DNA of 64,000 nucleotides from positions 1-64,000 of the forward strand of contig NZ_WTVQ01000024.1 in assembly GCF_012910955.1 (NCBI RefSeq), in the 5' to 3' direction. Shown piece by piece: positions 7,777 through 15,740 of the stretch. Source of the DNA: Aromatoleum diolicum. Lineage in GTDB: Bacteria > Pseudomonadota > Gammaproteobacteria > Burkholderiales > Rhodocyclaceae. The notes beneath the pieces were generated by a model. The model was not told the DNA's origin. It worked only from the letters and a program-made list of their open reading frames with translations, and searched no databases. Position 1 is the stretch's first letter. Every line of letters starts with the position of its first letter. Position numbers and translations under genes: made by a program.

Positions 7777-8198
7777 TGCACGACGCCGTCACCGCCCTCG
7801 CGCACTTCTACGAAACGCTCACGCCGCAGTCGCTCGCCCGCCTCGGCGACTTCTACGCCACCGACGCCTGCTTCAAGGACCCGTTCAACGAGGTGCAAGG
7901 CATCGCGGCGATCGAATGCATCTTCCGCCACATGTTCGCTCACCTCGACGATCCGTGCTTCGAGGTCACTGCCCGCATCGCCGATGGCCGGCAGGCGATG
8001 CTCGGGTGGGTGTTCCGTTTTCGCCGCCGCGATCGACGGATCGAGATCCGCGGCGTGAGCCATATCCAGTTCGACAATTCCGCGCGGGTCATCGTGCACC
8101 GCGATTACTGGGATGCCGCCGAGGAGCTGTACGCAAAATTGCCCGGGCTCGGCGTCGTCATGCGCGCGCTGCGGCGTCGCCTCTCCGCCACGGAATGA
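7776..8198 (+). CDS. NTF2/SnoaL-like protein
   Basis: 140 residues. The ATG shares one base with the SDR stop. The pattern (ALAHFYETLTPQSLARLGDFY, then ACFKDPFNEVQG, then SHIQFDNSARVIVHRDYWD) is that of a nuclear-transport-factor-2-like domain, a cone-shaped ligand-binding fold. It is the last gene of the light/B12-linked operon and is regularly found with the SDR and DUF3833 genes. A specific reaction cannot be read from the sequence. No strong terminator is visible behind it. Confidence 0.75.
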   Translation: MHDAVTALAHFYETLTPQSLARLGDFYATDACFKDPFNEVQGIAAIECIFRHMFAHLDDPCFEVTARIADGRQAMLGWVFRFRRRDRRIEIRGVSHIQFDNSARVIVHRDYWDAAEELYAKLPGLGVVMRALRRRLSATE

Positions 8199-8300
8199 CG
8201 TCTGCGAATCGTTCAGCGGGCCGAATGCGGCGCAGCACGCGCCTCTCGGGGAAAACCCCAACCTTCACCCCGATGCCGTGAATTTGCCCGCAGTTAGCAC

Positions 8301-8317
8301 ATATTGCGCTGCAATAT
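8301..8317. promoter_or_regulatory. Perfect 7-bp inverted repeat upstream of coxB
   Basis: ATATTGC-GCT-GCAATAT is a perfect dyad in the AT-rich part of the 233-bp gap before the oxidase operon, about 115 bp from the coxB ATG. It has the size and symmetry of a dimeric repressor or activator site. I cannot name the protein that binds it. Confidence 0.35.
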
Positions 8318-8431
8318 ATTGATAAAACGCAAAAAGCTGTCTTGCGGATGCGGATTTCACTATGGCATGATCAATTCGAAATCGCTTAAATAGGGCTCAC
8401 GGGAGCCGCCGCATTGGATGGGGGTTGGGAC

Positions 8432-9559
8432 ATGAGTCTTGCCGGTCGTCATGCAGTCGCCGCATCCTTGGTGTTCGCTTCCCCGGCCGTTCTGGCCCAA
8501 AGCCGCTACAACCTGCAGTCCCCGGTCACCGGTGTGGCCGCTCAGATCTACGACATGCACACGCTGATGTTGCTGATCTGTCTGGTGATCTTCATCGCGG
8601 TGTTCGGCGTGATGTTCTGGGCGGTGTTCAAGCACCGCAAATCGCAGGGCGCGGTAGCCGCCAACTTTCACGAAAACACCTCGGTCGAGATTGCCTGGAC
8701 GGTCATCCCGGTGTTCATCCTGCTCGGCATGGCCTGGCCGGCCACCAAGACGGTGCTCGAGATGAAGGACACCAGAGATCCCGACATCACCATCAAGGCC
8801 ACCGGCTATCAGTGGAAATGGGGCTATGACTACTTGCAGGGCGAAGGGCAGGGCATCCGCCTGGTGTCGAACCTGTCCACGCCGCGCACGCAGATGGACG
8901 GGCAGGCTGCCAAGGGCGAGCACTATCTGATCGAAGTCGATAAGCCGGTGGTAGTGCCGGTGGGCAAGAAGATTCGCGTGCTCACCACCGCCAGCGACGT
9001 CATCCACTCCTGGTGGGTGCCAGCCTTCGGCGTCAAGCAGGACGCGATTCCCGGCTTCATCCGCGACGCCTGGTTCCGCGCCGACAAGGAAGGCATCTAC
9101 CGCGGCAACTGCGCCGAACTGTGCGGACGCGATCACGGCTACATGCCGATCGAAGTCCACGTGGTGTCGCCGCAAGCCTACAGCCAGTGGGTTGCGGAGC
9201 AGCAGGCGGCGATGGCCGCGGCGGCGGGCGACAGCACGCGCGAATGGGCGCTGGCGGAACTGGTCGAGCGCGGCGAGAAGGTTTTCGCCGCGAACTGCGT
9301 CGCCTGCCACCAGGCCGACGGCAAGGGCCTGCCGCCCGCCTTCCCGCCGCTCGACGGCGCCGCCATCGTCCGCGGCGACCCGAAGGCGCAGATCGACGTC
9401 GTGCTTAAGGGCCGCCCCGGGACGCCGATGGCCGCCTTCGGTGCGCTGTTGTCCGACGCAGACATCGCGGCCGTCATCACCTACACCCGCAACACCTGGA
9501 GCAACAAGACCGGCGAAGCCATCCAGCCGTCGCAAATCGCGGCGGCCAAGGGGAACTGA
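8432..9559 (+). CDS. coxB: Cytochrome c oxidase subunit II with fused cytochrome c domain
   Basis: 375 residues from the ATG at 8432, giving a signal peptide ending near AVLAQS. Two membrane helices (about 45-66 and 86-103) precede the cupredoxin domain. The CuA ligands are visible: H192 (IHSWW), C227, C231, H235 and M238. W128 (QWKWGY) is the conserved electron-entry region. Residues about 272-375 are a class I cytochrome c domain with C289-VA-C292-H293, making this a caa3-like subunit II able to hold its own haem c. It heads the cox operon. Confidence 0.97.
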   Translation: MSLAGRHAVAASLVFASPAVLAQSRYNLQSPVTGVAAQIYDMHTLMLLICLVIFIAVFGVMFWAVFKHRKSQGAVAANFHENTSVEIAWTVIPVFILLGMAWPATKTVLEMKDTRDPDITIKATGYQWKWGYDYLQGEGQGIRLVSNLSTPRTQMDGQAAKGEHYLIEVDKPVVVPVGKKIRVLTTASDVIHSWWVPAFGVKQDAIPGFIRDAWFRADKEGIYRGNCAELCGRDHGYMPIEVHVVSPQAYSQWVAEQQAAMAAAAGDSTREWALAELVERGEKVFAANCVACHQADGKGLPPAFPPLDGAAIVRGDPKAQIDVVLKGRPGTPMAAFGALLSDADIAAVITYTRNTWSNKTGEAIQPSQIAAAKGN

Positions 9560-9593
9560 AGCGGTTTAGCGATTCACTCGGCAAGGAGGCAGC

Positions 9594-11171
9594 ATGGCGG
9601 CGGTAATGCCCGATCACCTGCACGACGCCCATCACGGCCCCACCGGCCTGATGCGCTGGATCACGACGACCAACCACAAGGACATCGGCACGATGTACCT
9701 GATTTTCAGCTTCATCATGTTCCTCTCCGGGGGCGTGATGGCGCTGACGATCCGGGCCGAGCTGTTCCAGCCCGGCCTGCAGGTCGTGCAGCCGGAATTC
9801 TTCAACCAGCTCACGACCATGCACGGCCTCGTGATGGTGTTCGGCGCGATCATGCCGGCCTTCGTCGGCTTCGCGAACTGGCAGATCCCGCTGATGATCG
9901 GCGCCAGCGACATGGCCTTCGCGCGCATGAACAACTGGAGCTTCTGGCTGCTGCCCGTTGCCGCGGTGCTGCTGATCGGCTCCTTCTTCGTTCCCGGCGG
10001 CGCCACTGCCGCGGGCTGGACGCTCTACGCGCCGCTGTCCGTGCAGATGGGCATGGGCATGGACATGGCGATCTTCGCCATTCACATCATGGGCGTCAGT
10101 TCCATCATGGGTGCGATCAACATCGTCGTCACCATCCTCAACATGCGTGCGCCCGGCATGACGATGATGAAGATGCCGCTGTTCTGCTGGACGTGGCTCA
10201 TCACCGCCTACCTGCTGATCGCCGTGATGCCGGTGCTCGCCGGCGCGGTCACCATGGTGCTGACCGACCGCCACTTCGGTACCAGCTTCTTCAGCGCCGC
10301 GGGCGGCGGCGACCCGGTGATGTACCAGCACATCTTCTGGTTTTTCGGCCACCCGGAGGTCTACATCATGATCCTCCCGGCCTTCGGCATCGTCAGCCAG
10401 ATCATTCCCACCTTCGCGAGGAAGCCGCTGTTCGGCTACGCGTCGATGGTCTATGCCACCTCGTCGATCGCGATCCTGTCCTTCAGCGTGTGGGCGCACC
10501 ACATGTTCACCACCGGCATGCCGGCGGTCGGGCAACTCTTCTTCATGTACGCGACGATGCTCATTGCCGTGCCGACCGGCGTGAAGGTGTTCAACTGGAT
10601 CGCGACCATGTGGCGCGGCTCGCTGACCTTCGAAACGCCGATGTTGTGGGCCGTGGGCTTCATCTTCGTGTTCACGATGGGCGGCTTCACCGGCCTCATC
10701 TGCGCCATCGCGCCGATCGACATCCAGGTGCAGGACACCTACTACGTCGTTGCCCATTTCCACTACGTGCTCGTCGCCGGCAGCCTCTTCGCGCTCTTCG
10801 CCGGCGCCTATTACTGGCTGCCCAAGTGGACCGGCCACATGCCCGACGAACGCATCGGCAAGCTGCACTTCTGGTGTTCGATCGTGTTCTTCAACATCAC
10901 CTTCTTCCCGATGCACTTCCTCGGGCTGGCCGGCATGCCGCGCCGCATTCCCGACTACGCGCTGCAGTTCGCCGACTTCAACATGATGGCCTCGATCGGT
11001 GCTTTCGGCTTCGGCTTGTCGCAGCTGATCTTCCTGGTGGCCGTCGTGAAGTGCGTGCGTGGCGGCGAAAAGGCCGCGGCAAGATCCTGGGAGGGGGCGG
11101 AGGGGCTGGAGTGGACCGTGCCGTCGCCCGCTCCGCACCATACCTTCGAAGAAGCGCCGGTGTTCAAATGA
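9594..11171 (+). CDS. coxA: Cytochrome c oxidase subunit I (aa3 type)
   Basis: 525 residues with AAGGAGG upstream of the ATG. Twelve membrane helices carry the haem-copper oxidase residues: the low-spin haem ligand in TTMHGLVMVFG, the CuB and cross-linked His-Tyr segment FGHPEVYIMILPAFGI, HHMFTTG for the two further CuB histidines, and TYYVVAHFHYVL with the haem a3 and haem a ligands. The Tyr in HPEVY marks an A-family oxidase with the standard K channel. It catalyses O2 reduction coupled to proton pumping in the inner membrane. Confidence 0.98.
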   Translation: MAAVMPDHLHDAHHGPTGLMRWITTTNHKDIGTMYLIFSFIMFLSGGVMALTIRAELFQPGLQVVQPEFFNQLTTMHGLVMVFGAIMPAFVGFANWQIPLMIGASDMAFARMNNWSFWLLPVAAVLLIGSFFVPGGATAAGWTLYAPLSVQMGMGMDMAIFAIHIMGVSSIMGAINIVVTILNMRAPGMTMMKMPLFCWTWLITAYLLIAVMPVLAGAVTMVLTDRHFGTSFFSAAGGGDPVMYQHIFWFFGHPEVYIMILPAFGIVSQIIPTFARKPLFGYASMVYATSSIAILSFSVWAHHMFTTGMPAVGQLFFMYATMLIAVPTGVKVFNWIATMWRGSLTFETPMLWAVGFIFVFTMGGFTGLICAIAPIDIQVQDTYYVVAHFHYVLVAGSLFALFAGAYYWLPKWTGHMPDERIGKLHFWCSIVFFNITFFPMHFLGLAGMPRRIPDYALQFADFNMMASIGAFGFGLSQLIFLVAVVKCVRGGEKAAARSWEGAEGLEWTVPSPAPHHTFEEAPVFK

Positions 11172-11198
11172 ACAGGCTTGAAGACCATGCCAATGCGA

Positions 11199-11290
11199 GC
11201 GCCGGACGGGGTGTCTGCGCAGCAGGCGAGGACTGTCTGAGCCCGCAGGGCGCGTTCCGCAGCCAGCGGAGCAGACACCCCGTCCGGCGC
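11199..11290. repeat. Long palindromic element between coxA and the small assembly gene
   Basis: The arms at 11199-11218 and 11271-11290 are perfect 20-bp reverse complements (GCGCCGGACGGGGTGTCTGC and its complement) around a 52-nt centre. The centre holds a smaller hairpin (GCCC-GCA-GGGC). The RNA should fold into one long stem. Size and position between cistrons recall REP/BIME-type elements. It may trim or protect the transcript and so set coxA against downstream gene output. There is no T-run, so it is not a standard terminator. Confidence 0.7.
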
Positions 11291-11331
11291 GGATCGCAGC
11301 CCCGGACGCCAATCCCGCCATTGAACAGGCC

Positions 11332-11454
11332 ATGACCCACGGCGACGCCCCCTCCCGCCGTGCCGCGAACCGTCGCACCGGCTTGGTGCTGGCGGTCGTC
11401 GCGCTGTTGTTCTTCGTCGCGGCCGTCGTCAAGTTCAAGGGGGTCGCGCTGTGA
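11332..11454 (+). CDS. Cytochrome oxidase small assembly protein (single membrane helix)
   Basis: 40 residues. A basic N-terminus (SRRAANRRTG) is followed by one hydrophobic helix (LVLAVVALLFFVAAVV) and a short KFKGVAL tail. Betaproteobacterial cox operons usually carry such a short gene between coxA and ctaG, and length, topology and position match. The stop overlaps the GTG start of ctaG. The SD is weak, so translation may depend on the refolded upstream RNA. Confidence 0.75.
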   Translation: MTHGDAPSRRAANRRTGLVLAVVALLFFVAAVVKFKGVAL

Positions 11455-12026
11455 GCCACCCAACCCCGGTCGCCGCCGAAAACCGCCGCCTGCTGGTGCG
11501 CCTGGGGATAGCGGCCGTGGTCATGTTCGGCTTCGGTTTCCTGCTCGTGCCGTTTTACGAAAAGATCTGCGAAGTCACCGGCATCAACAACCTGCTCAAG
11601 CCCGACACCGTCGCCAACACCCAGGTGGACATCACGCGCACCATCACCGTCCAGTTCGACGCCAACACCCACGACCTGCCGTGGCGCTTCCGCCCGCTGC
11701 AGACCCACGTCAAGGTTCATCCCGGTGAACTCGTCACTGTCGTCTACGAAGTATCGAATACCCGTAACGAACCGGTCACCGGCCAGGCCGTGCCGAGCTA
11801 CGGTCCGCAACTCGCGGGGCAATTCTTCCGCAAGCTGGAATGCTTCTGTTTTTCCAAGCAGACTCTTGCCGCCGGTGAAAAGCGCACCATGCCGGTGGCC
11901 TTCGTCGTGGATCCCGCCCTGCCCGCCGACGTCACGACGATCACGCTGTCCTACACCTTCTTCGAAGTCGCCGGCCGTCGCATCGCGGACGACGCCGCCG
12001 GCCGACGCGCCGGGGCAGCATCATGA
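11451..12026 (+). CDS. ctaG: Cytochrome c oxidase assembly protein CtaG/Cox11 (CuB insertion)
   Basis: 191 residues, GTG start overlapping the previous stop (GTGA). A single N-terminal membrane anchor (LGIAAVVMFGFGFLLVPFY) precedes a periplasmic beta-sandwich. The copper-binding CFCF motif is present (LECFCFSKQTL), and the conserved region around VTGQAVPSYGPQLAGQFF is intact. Cox11 proteins deliver copper to the CuB site of subunit I. It overlaps the DUF2970 gene by 4 nt. Confidence 0.95.
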   Translation: MSHPTPVAAENRRLLVRLGIAAVVMFGFGFLLVPFYEKICEVTGINNLLKPDTVANTQVDITRTITVQFDANTHDLPWRFRPLQTHVKVHPGELVTVVYEVSNTRNEPVTGQAVPSYGPQLAGQFFRKLECFCFSKQTLAAGEKRTMPVAFVVDPALPADVTTITLSYTFFEVAGRRIADDAAGRRAGAAS

Positions 12027-12274
12027 GTTCGCCCCGGCCCAATGACGAAACCCAACTGCCTGCACACGACCAAGGAGCAGCGCCGCCCCGTGCCGGTTTC
12101 GCCGCAACCCTGCGCGCGGTCCTGTGGTCCTTCATCGGCATACGGCGGCGCCATGATTATGACCGCGACGCCCGCTCGCTCGACCCGCGTGCCGTCGTCG
12201 TAGCCGGCCTGCTGGGCGGACTGATATTCGTGCTGACCATCGTCGCTGTCGTGCGCTTCGTGGTCAGCTCATAA
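12023..12274 (+). CDS. DUF2970 family membrane protein
   Basis: 83 residues. The central block AVLWSFIGIRRRHDYDRD and one C-terminal helix (VVVAGLLGGLIFVLTIVAVVRF) are characteristic of DUF2970, which is found almost only between ctaG and coxC in betaproteobacterial oxidase operons. It is presumably an assembly or stability factor. It starts by ATGA overlap with ctaG. Confidence 0.85.
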   Translation: MSSPRPNDETQLPAHDQGAAPPRAGFAATLRAVLWSFIGIRRRHDYDRDARSLDPRAVVVAGLLGGLIFVLTIVAVVRFVVSS

Positions 12275-12295
12275 ACAAAGAGGGGGAGGCCGAAC

Positions 12296-13147
12296 ATGAC
12301 GCACACCTTCGACAAGTATTTCGTACCCGAACCTTCCACCTATCCGATCTTCGGCTCGCTCGCGCTGCTGCTGTTCGGCGGCGGTGCCGCGATGTGGCTC
12401 AACGGTGTTGCCGCCGGACCGTGGCTGTTTTTCCTCGGCATCGCGGTGCTCGTCTACATGCTGTTCGGCTGGTTCGGGCAGGTCGTGCGCGAATCCGAGG
12501 GCGGCAAGTACGGCAAGAAAGTCGACCGCTCCTTCCGCTGGTCGATGGGCTGGTTCATCTTCTCCGAGGTGATGTTCTTCGCCGCCTTCTTCGGCGCCCT
12601 GTTCTACGCCCGCGTCCTTAGCGTGCCGTGGCTCGCCACCGGCGACACGGCGGAACTGCTGTGGCAGGGCTTCGCCGGTGGCTGGCCCACCGCCGGGCCG
12701 GACAAGCCCGATCCCTTCACGCCGATGGAAGCCTGGGGCATTCCCGCGATCAATACGTTGATTCTGCTGACTTCCGGCGCGACGCTCACCTGGGCGCACC
12801 ACAGCCTGGTCAAGGAAAAGCGCGGCCAGCTCAAGCTCGGTCTGCTGATCACCATCCTGCTCGGGCTCCTCTTCCTCAGCCTGCAGATCTACGAATACCG
12901 CCACGCCTATGCCGAACTCAACCTGCGCCTCGATACCGGCATCTACGGCTCCACCTTCTACCTGCTCACCGGCTTCCACGGCCTGCACGTCACCGTCGGC
13001 GCCATAATGCTCACGGTCATGCTGTTCCGCGCGCTCGCCGGCCACTTCCGCCCGGACAGCCACTTCGGCTTCGAAGCCGCCGCATGGTACTGGCACTTCG
13101 TCGACGTCGTCTGGCTGATGCTCTTCGTCGTGGTGTATCTGCTGTGA
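12296..13147 (+). CDS. coxC: Cytochrome c oxidase subunit III
   Basis: 283 residues with GGGGGAGG before the ATG. Seven membrane helices are visible, and the conserved WSMGWFIFSEVMFFAAFFGALFY block carries the family glutamate. TGFHGLHVTVGAIML and the C-terminal FEAAAWYWHFVDVVWLMLF are standard subunit III signatures. It forms part of the oxidase core and stabilises proton uptake and turnover of subunit I. Its last bases are the start of the SURF1 gene. Confidence 0.97.
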   Translation: MTHTFDKYFVPEPSTYPIFGSLALLLFGGGAAMWLNGVAAGPWLFFLGIAVLVYMLFGWFGQVVRESEGGKYGKKVDRSFRWSMGWFIFSEVMFFAAFFGALFYARVLSVPWLATGDTAELLWQGFAGGWPTAGPDKPDPFTPMEAWGIPAINTLILLTSGATLTWAHHSLVKEKRGQLKLGLLITILLGLLFLSLQIYEYRHAYAELNLRLDTGIYGSTFYLLTGFHGLHVTVGAIMLTVMLFRALAGHFRPDSHFGFEAAAWYWHFVDVVWLMLFVVVYLL

Positions 13148-13911
13148 GTGCGCTCACCGCCACTGCGATGAACCCACCCCGGAGACGGCGTCTGCGCGCC
13201 GTTCCCCTCATCGCGGGCGTGACGCTCGCGTTGCTGGCGCTGCAGCTCGGCCACTGGCAGACGCGCCGTGCCGCGGAAAAGACCGCGTTGCAAGCCGAAT
13301 ACCTCGCCCCCGCGCGCAGCCAGCCGCAGGCCCTCGGCACCGGCTCTCCGGCCGAATCTCCAGCCGAATGGCAGACCGTCGAATTGCGCGGCCAATGGCA
13401 CGTCGCTGGCAGCATCCTGCTCGACAACCGGGTCCATGGCGGGCGTGCCGGCTACCACGTCATCACGCCGCTGCAACTCACCGAGCCGGGCGTCCGCGTG
13501 CTGGTCAATCGCGGCTGGGTTCCCGCCAGCCCCGACCGCGCCCGCCTGCCGGAAATCACCACCCCGGACGGCCCGGTCACCGTCACCGGCCGCGTCCGTC
13601 ATCCCGCCGACAAGCCCTTCACGCTCGGCGCCGAAGCGGCCGCCCCCGCCGGCATCGTCTGGCAGAACCTCGACTTGCAGCGCTACCGCGCCGCGTCGCA
13701 GGCTGCGGTCGCGGACTTCTACCTGCAACAGACCAGTGCCGCCGTCGACGGCCTGATCCGCGATTGGCCCCAGCCCGACGCCGGCATCGAGCGCCATCGC
13801 GGCTACGCCGTACAGTGGTACGCCCTGGCCCTGCTCGCCACGGCACTGACCCTCTGGTACGTATGGAACGCCTTCCGGAGCATTCAACGTGACAAGCGCA
13901 CTCATCACTGA
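13144..13911 (+). CDS. SURF1 family cytochrome oxidase assembly protein
   Basis: 255 residues from the GTG at 13144 (GTGA overlap); an ATG at 13168 is a possible alternative. The fold shows two terminal membrane helices (AVPLIAGVTLALLALQLGHW and QWYALALLATALTLWYVW) around a periplasmic domain containing WQTVELRGQW, LLDNRVHGGRAGYHVITPL and LVNRGWVP, all SURF1 landmarks. SURF1 aids haem a insertion into subunit I. It overlaps the next gene by 23 nt. Confidence 0.92.
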   Translation: MSALTATAMNPPRRRRLRAVPLIAGVTLALLALQLGHWQTRRAAEKTALQAEYLAPARSQPQALGTGSPAESPAEWQTVELRGQWHVAGSILLDNRVHGGRAGYHVITPLQLTEPGVRVLVNRGWVPASPDRARLPEITTPDGPVTVTGRVRHPADKPFTLGAEAAAPAGIVWQNLDLQRYRAASQAAVADFYLQQTSAAVDGLIRDWPQPDAGIERHRGYAVQWYALALLATALTLWYVWNAFRSIQRDKRTHH

Positions 13912-14524
13912 AGCAGTCACCCGCAAGGGCTCCGCCAGCGACCCCGACGCCGTTCGGCGCACCCCCAGCGGCCGCCGCACGCTCGTCATCCTCGCGCTGA
14001 TATGCGCGCTGCCCGTGGTCGCCTCCTACCTCACGTACTACCTGTGGCAACCCGATGGCCGCGTGAACTACGGCGAACTCATCCCCCCCGCGGCCTTACC
14101 GGCGCAGCCCTTGACGGGTGTCGCGGGCCAGCCCGAGTTTCATCGCCGCGAGTTCTACGGCCACTGGACCCTGCTGTTCGCCGGCCCCGGCGCGTGCGAC
14201 CTCGTCTGCGAGCAGGCGCTCTACCTCATGCGCCAGTCGCGACTCGCTCAGGGCCAGGACATGGAACGCGTCGCCCGACTGTGGCTCGTCGCCGATCCGG
14301 TAGATCCTGCGTCCGACCTGCTCGCGCACCACAACGGCCTGCGCCTTGCCCGCGCAAGCGCCGTGTGGCTCCAACAACTGCCCGATGCCGCCGCCGGCCG
14401 CCATGTCTATCTGGTCGACCCGCTTGGCAACGTCATGATGCGCTTCCCCGAAAAAGCCGACCCGCGCCGCGTCATCAAGGACCTGCAGCGCCTGTTGAAA
14501 TACTCGGCGCTGGGGCGCGGATAA
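13889..14524 (+). CDS. SCO-like membrane-anchored thioredoxin-fold protein
   Basis: 211 residues, GTG start. One N-terminal helix (LVILALICALPVVASYLTYYLW) precedes a periplasmic thioredoxin-like domain. GHWTLLFAGPGACDLVCEQAL keeps the C-x3-C spacing of SCO copper chaperones, and HVYLVDPLGNVMMRFPEKADPRRVIKDL resembles the SCO C-terminus. The His that completes the SCO copper site (DHS) is not at the matching place, where the sequence reads LVDP. It may be a thiol reductant or partial copper binder. A second, classical SCO protein lies at 16693. Confidence 0.75.
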   Translation: MTSALITEAVTRKGSASDPDAVRRTPSGRRTLVILALICALPVVASYLTYYLWQPDGRVNYGELIPPAALPAQPLTGVAGQPEFHRREFYGHWTLLFAGPGACDLVCEQALYLMRQSRLAQGQDMERVARLWLVADPVDPASDLLAHHNGLRLARASAVWLQQLPDAAAGRHVYLVDPLGNVMMRFPEKADPRRVIKDLQRLLKYSALGRG

Positions 14525-14577
14525 GGGAAATGACAGCTTTGGCGATCACCCACATGGCGCGTCCGGCACACGGCAGG

Positions 14578-14650
14578 CCGATACGGGGGAAGTCCCGCGC
14601 CGAGGCGTCCGCCACGCGTCCAACGAGGCGCGGGACTTCCCCCGTATCGG
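14578..14650. repeat. Long palindromic element between the SCO-like gene and ctaA
   Basis: The arms at 14578-14601 and 14627-14650 are perfect 24-bp reverse complements separated by a 25-nt loop. The left arm begins CCGATACGGGGGAAG. It fills much of the 178-bp gap before ctaA. It differs in sequence from the palindrome at 11199-11290, so the two are not copies of one repeat, but their placement is alike. There is no T-run behind the stem. A transcript-processing or stability role is a reasonable guess. Confidence 0.7.
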
Positions 14651-14702
14651 GCGGGCAGTCTCCCGCGAATTCCGTCGTTGCAGCATGCGAACGAGCCACC
14701 CG

Positions 14703-15740
14703 ATGACCGCCTACCGCCGCCTCATCCTGCTCGCCCTCGCGCTCACCACCCTCGTCGTGGTCTTCGGCGCCTACGTGCGACTGTCCGATGCCGGCCTCGG
14801 CTGCCCCGACTGGCCCGGCTGCTACGGCCAGCTCAGCCCCCTTCACGCCGCCGACGAAATCCTCCAGACCCACGCCGCTGACCCGCAAGGCCCCGTGAGC
14901 CTGCCGAAAGCGTGGAAAGAGATGATCCACCGCTACCTCGCCGCGGGTCTTGGTTTCATCATCATCGCCGTCGCCGTCCTGGCCTGGCGCCGACGCGCCG
15001 ACCCCGGCGCCGCCCCGCGGGTCGCAACGGCGCTCGTCGGACTCGTCATCTTCCAGGGTCTGCTCGGCAAATGGACCGTCACCCTGCTGCTCAAACCGGC
15101 CATCGTCACGGCCCACCTCCTCGGCGGCCTCACCACGCTTGCACTCCTCGCATGGCTCGCGCTGCGTGCGCACGGCATCGCGCGACTCGACGCCTCGCGC
15201 GGACTCATCAGTGTCGCGCGTACCGCCCTCATCCTGCTCGCCGCCCAGATTGCACTCGGTGGCTGGACCAGTACCAACTACGCCGCACTTGCCTGCACCG
15301 ATTTTCCCGCCTGCCACGGCAGCCTGTGGCCCGCCGCCGACTACGCCAACGCCTTCCACGTCGTCCGCGAGCTCGGCATGACTGCCGATGGCGAAAATCT
15401 GCCGCTCGCCGCGCTCACCGCAATCCACTGGTCGCACCGCCTTGGCGCGCTGCTGGCAGGCGCGGTGCTGCTCGCGCTCGCCGGTGCCCTCCTGCGCCGC
15501 CACCATACCCGGCGCAGCGGCCTCGCGCTCGCCGCCGCTCTGGCGCTGCAAATCGCACTAGGTGTGGCCAACGTCGCCTTCAGTCTCCCGCTGCCGCTCG
15601 CCGTCGCGCACAACGCCGGTGCCGCCGTACTGGTGGGAGTGATGGTCTGGATCAACTATCGCCTGCGCGGGAATCAGGTTTCCGTCAAGACGACGCAGAG
15701 GAGGGCAGGGCATGCCGGCCGCGAAAACTCTTACGCCTGA
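14703..15740 (+). CDS. ctaA: Haem A synthase (Cox15/CtaA family)
   Basis: 345 residues from the ATG at 14703; an ATG at 14685 would add six residues. The first helix runs straight into the family signature [20 protein letters not shown]. Eight membrane segments are visible, arranged as two similar four-helix halves with the conserved histidines in [38 protein letters not shown] and VAHNAGAA. It oxidises the C8 methyl of haem O to make haem A for subunit I. The end overlaps ctaB by 29 nt. Confidence 0.93.
   Translation: MTAYRRLILLALALTTLVVVFGAYVRLSDAGLGCPDWPGCYGQLSPLHAADEILQTHAADPQGPVSLPKAWKEMIHRYLAAGLGFIIIAVAVLAWRRRADPGAAPRVATALVGLVIFQGLLGKWTVTLLLKPAIVTAHLLGGLTTLALLAWLALRAHGIARLDASRGLISVARTALILLAAQIALGGWTSTNYAALACTDFPACHGSLWPAADYANAFHVVRELGMTADGENLPLAALTAIHWSHRLGALLAGAVLLALAGALLRRHHTRRSGLALAAALALQIALGVANVAFSLPLPLAVAHNAGAAVLVGVMVWINYRLRGNQVSVKTTQRRAGHAGRENSYA

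Noticed and set aside
11168-11335. 55-codon frame starting in the coxA stop (MNRLEDHANAS)
   Set aside because: It runs straight through the 20-bp palindrome and its product is Arg/Ser/Pro-rich with no hydrophobic pattern. The real small gene of the operon is at 11332-11454.
9477-11822. Long open frame of about 780 codons on the minus strand across coxA and ctaG
   Set aside because: It is the complement of strongly conserved oxidase genes. Its translation is low-complexity His/Arg/Glu-rich sequence, as expected for antisense frames in G+C-rich DNA.
14475-15551. Minus-strand open frame of 358 codons opposite ctaA
   Set aside because: It is antisense to a haem A synthase with all conserved motifs, and the translation is Gly/Glu/Asp-rich without domains.
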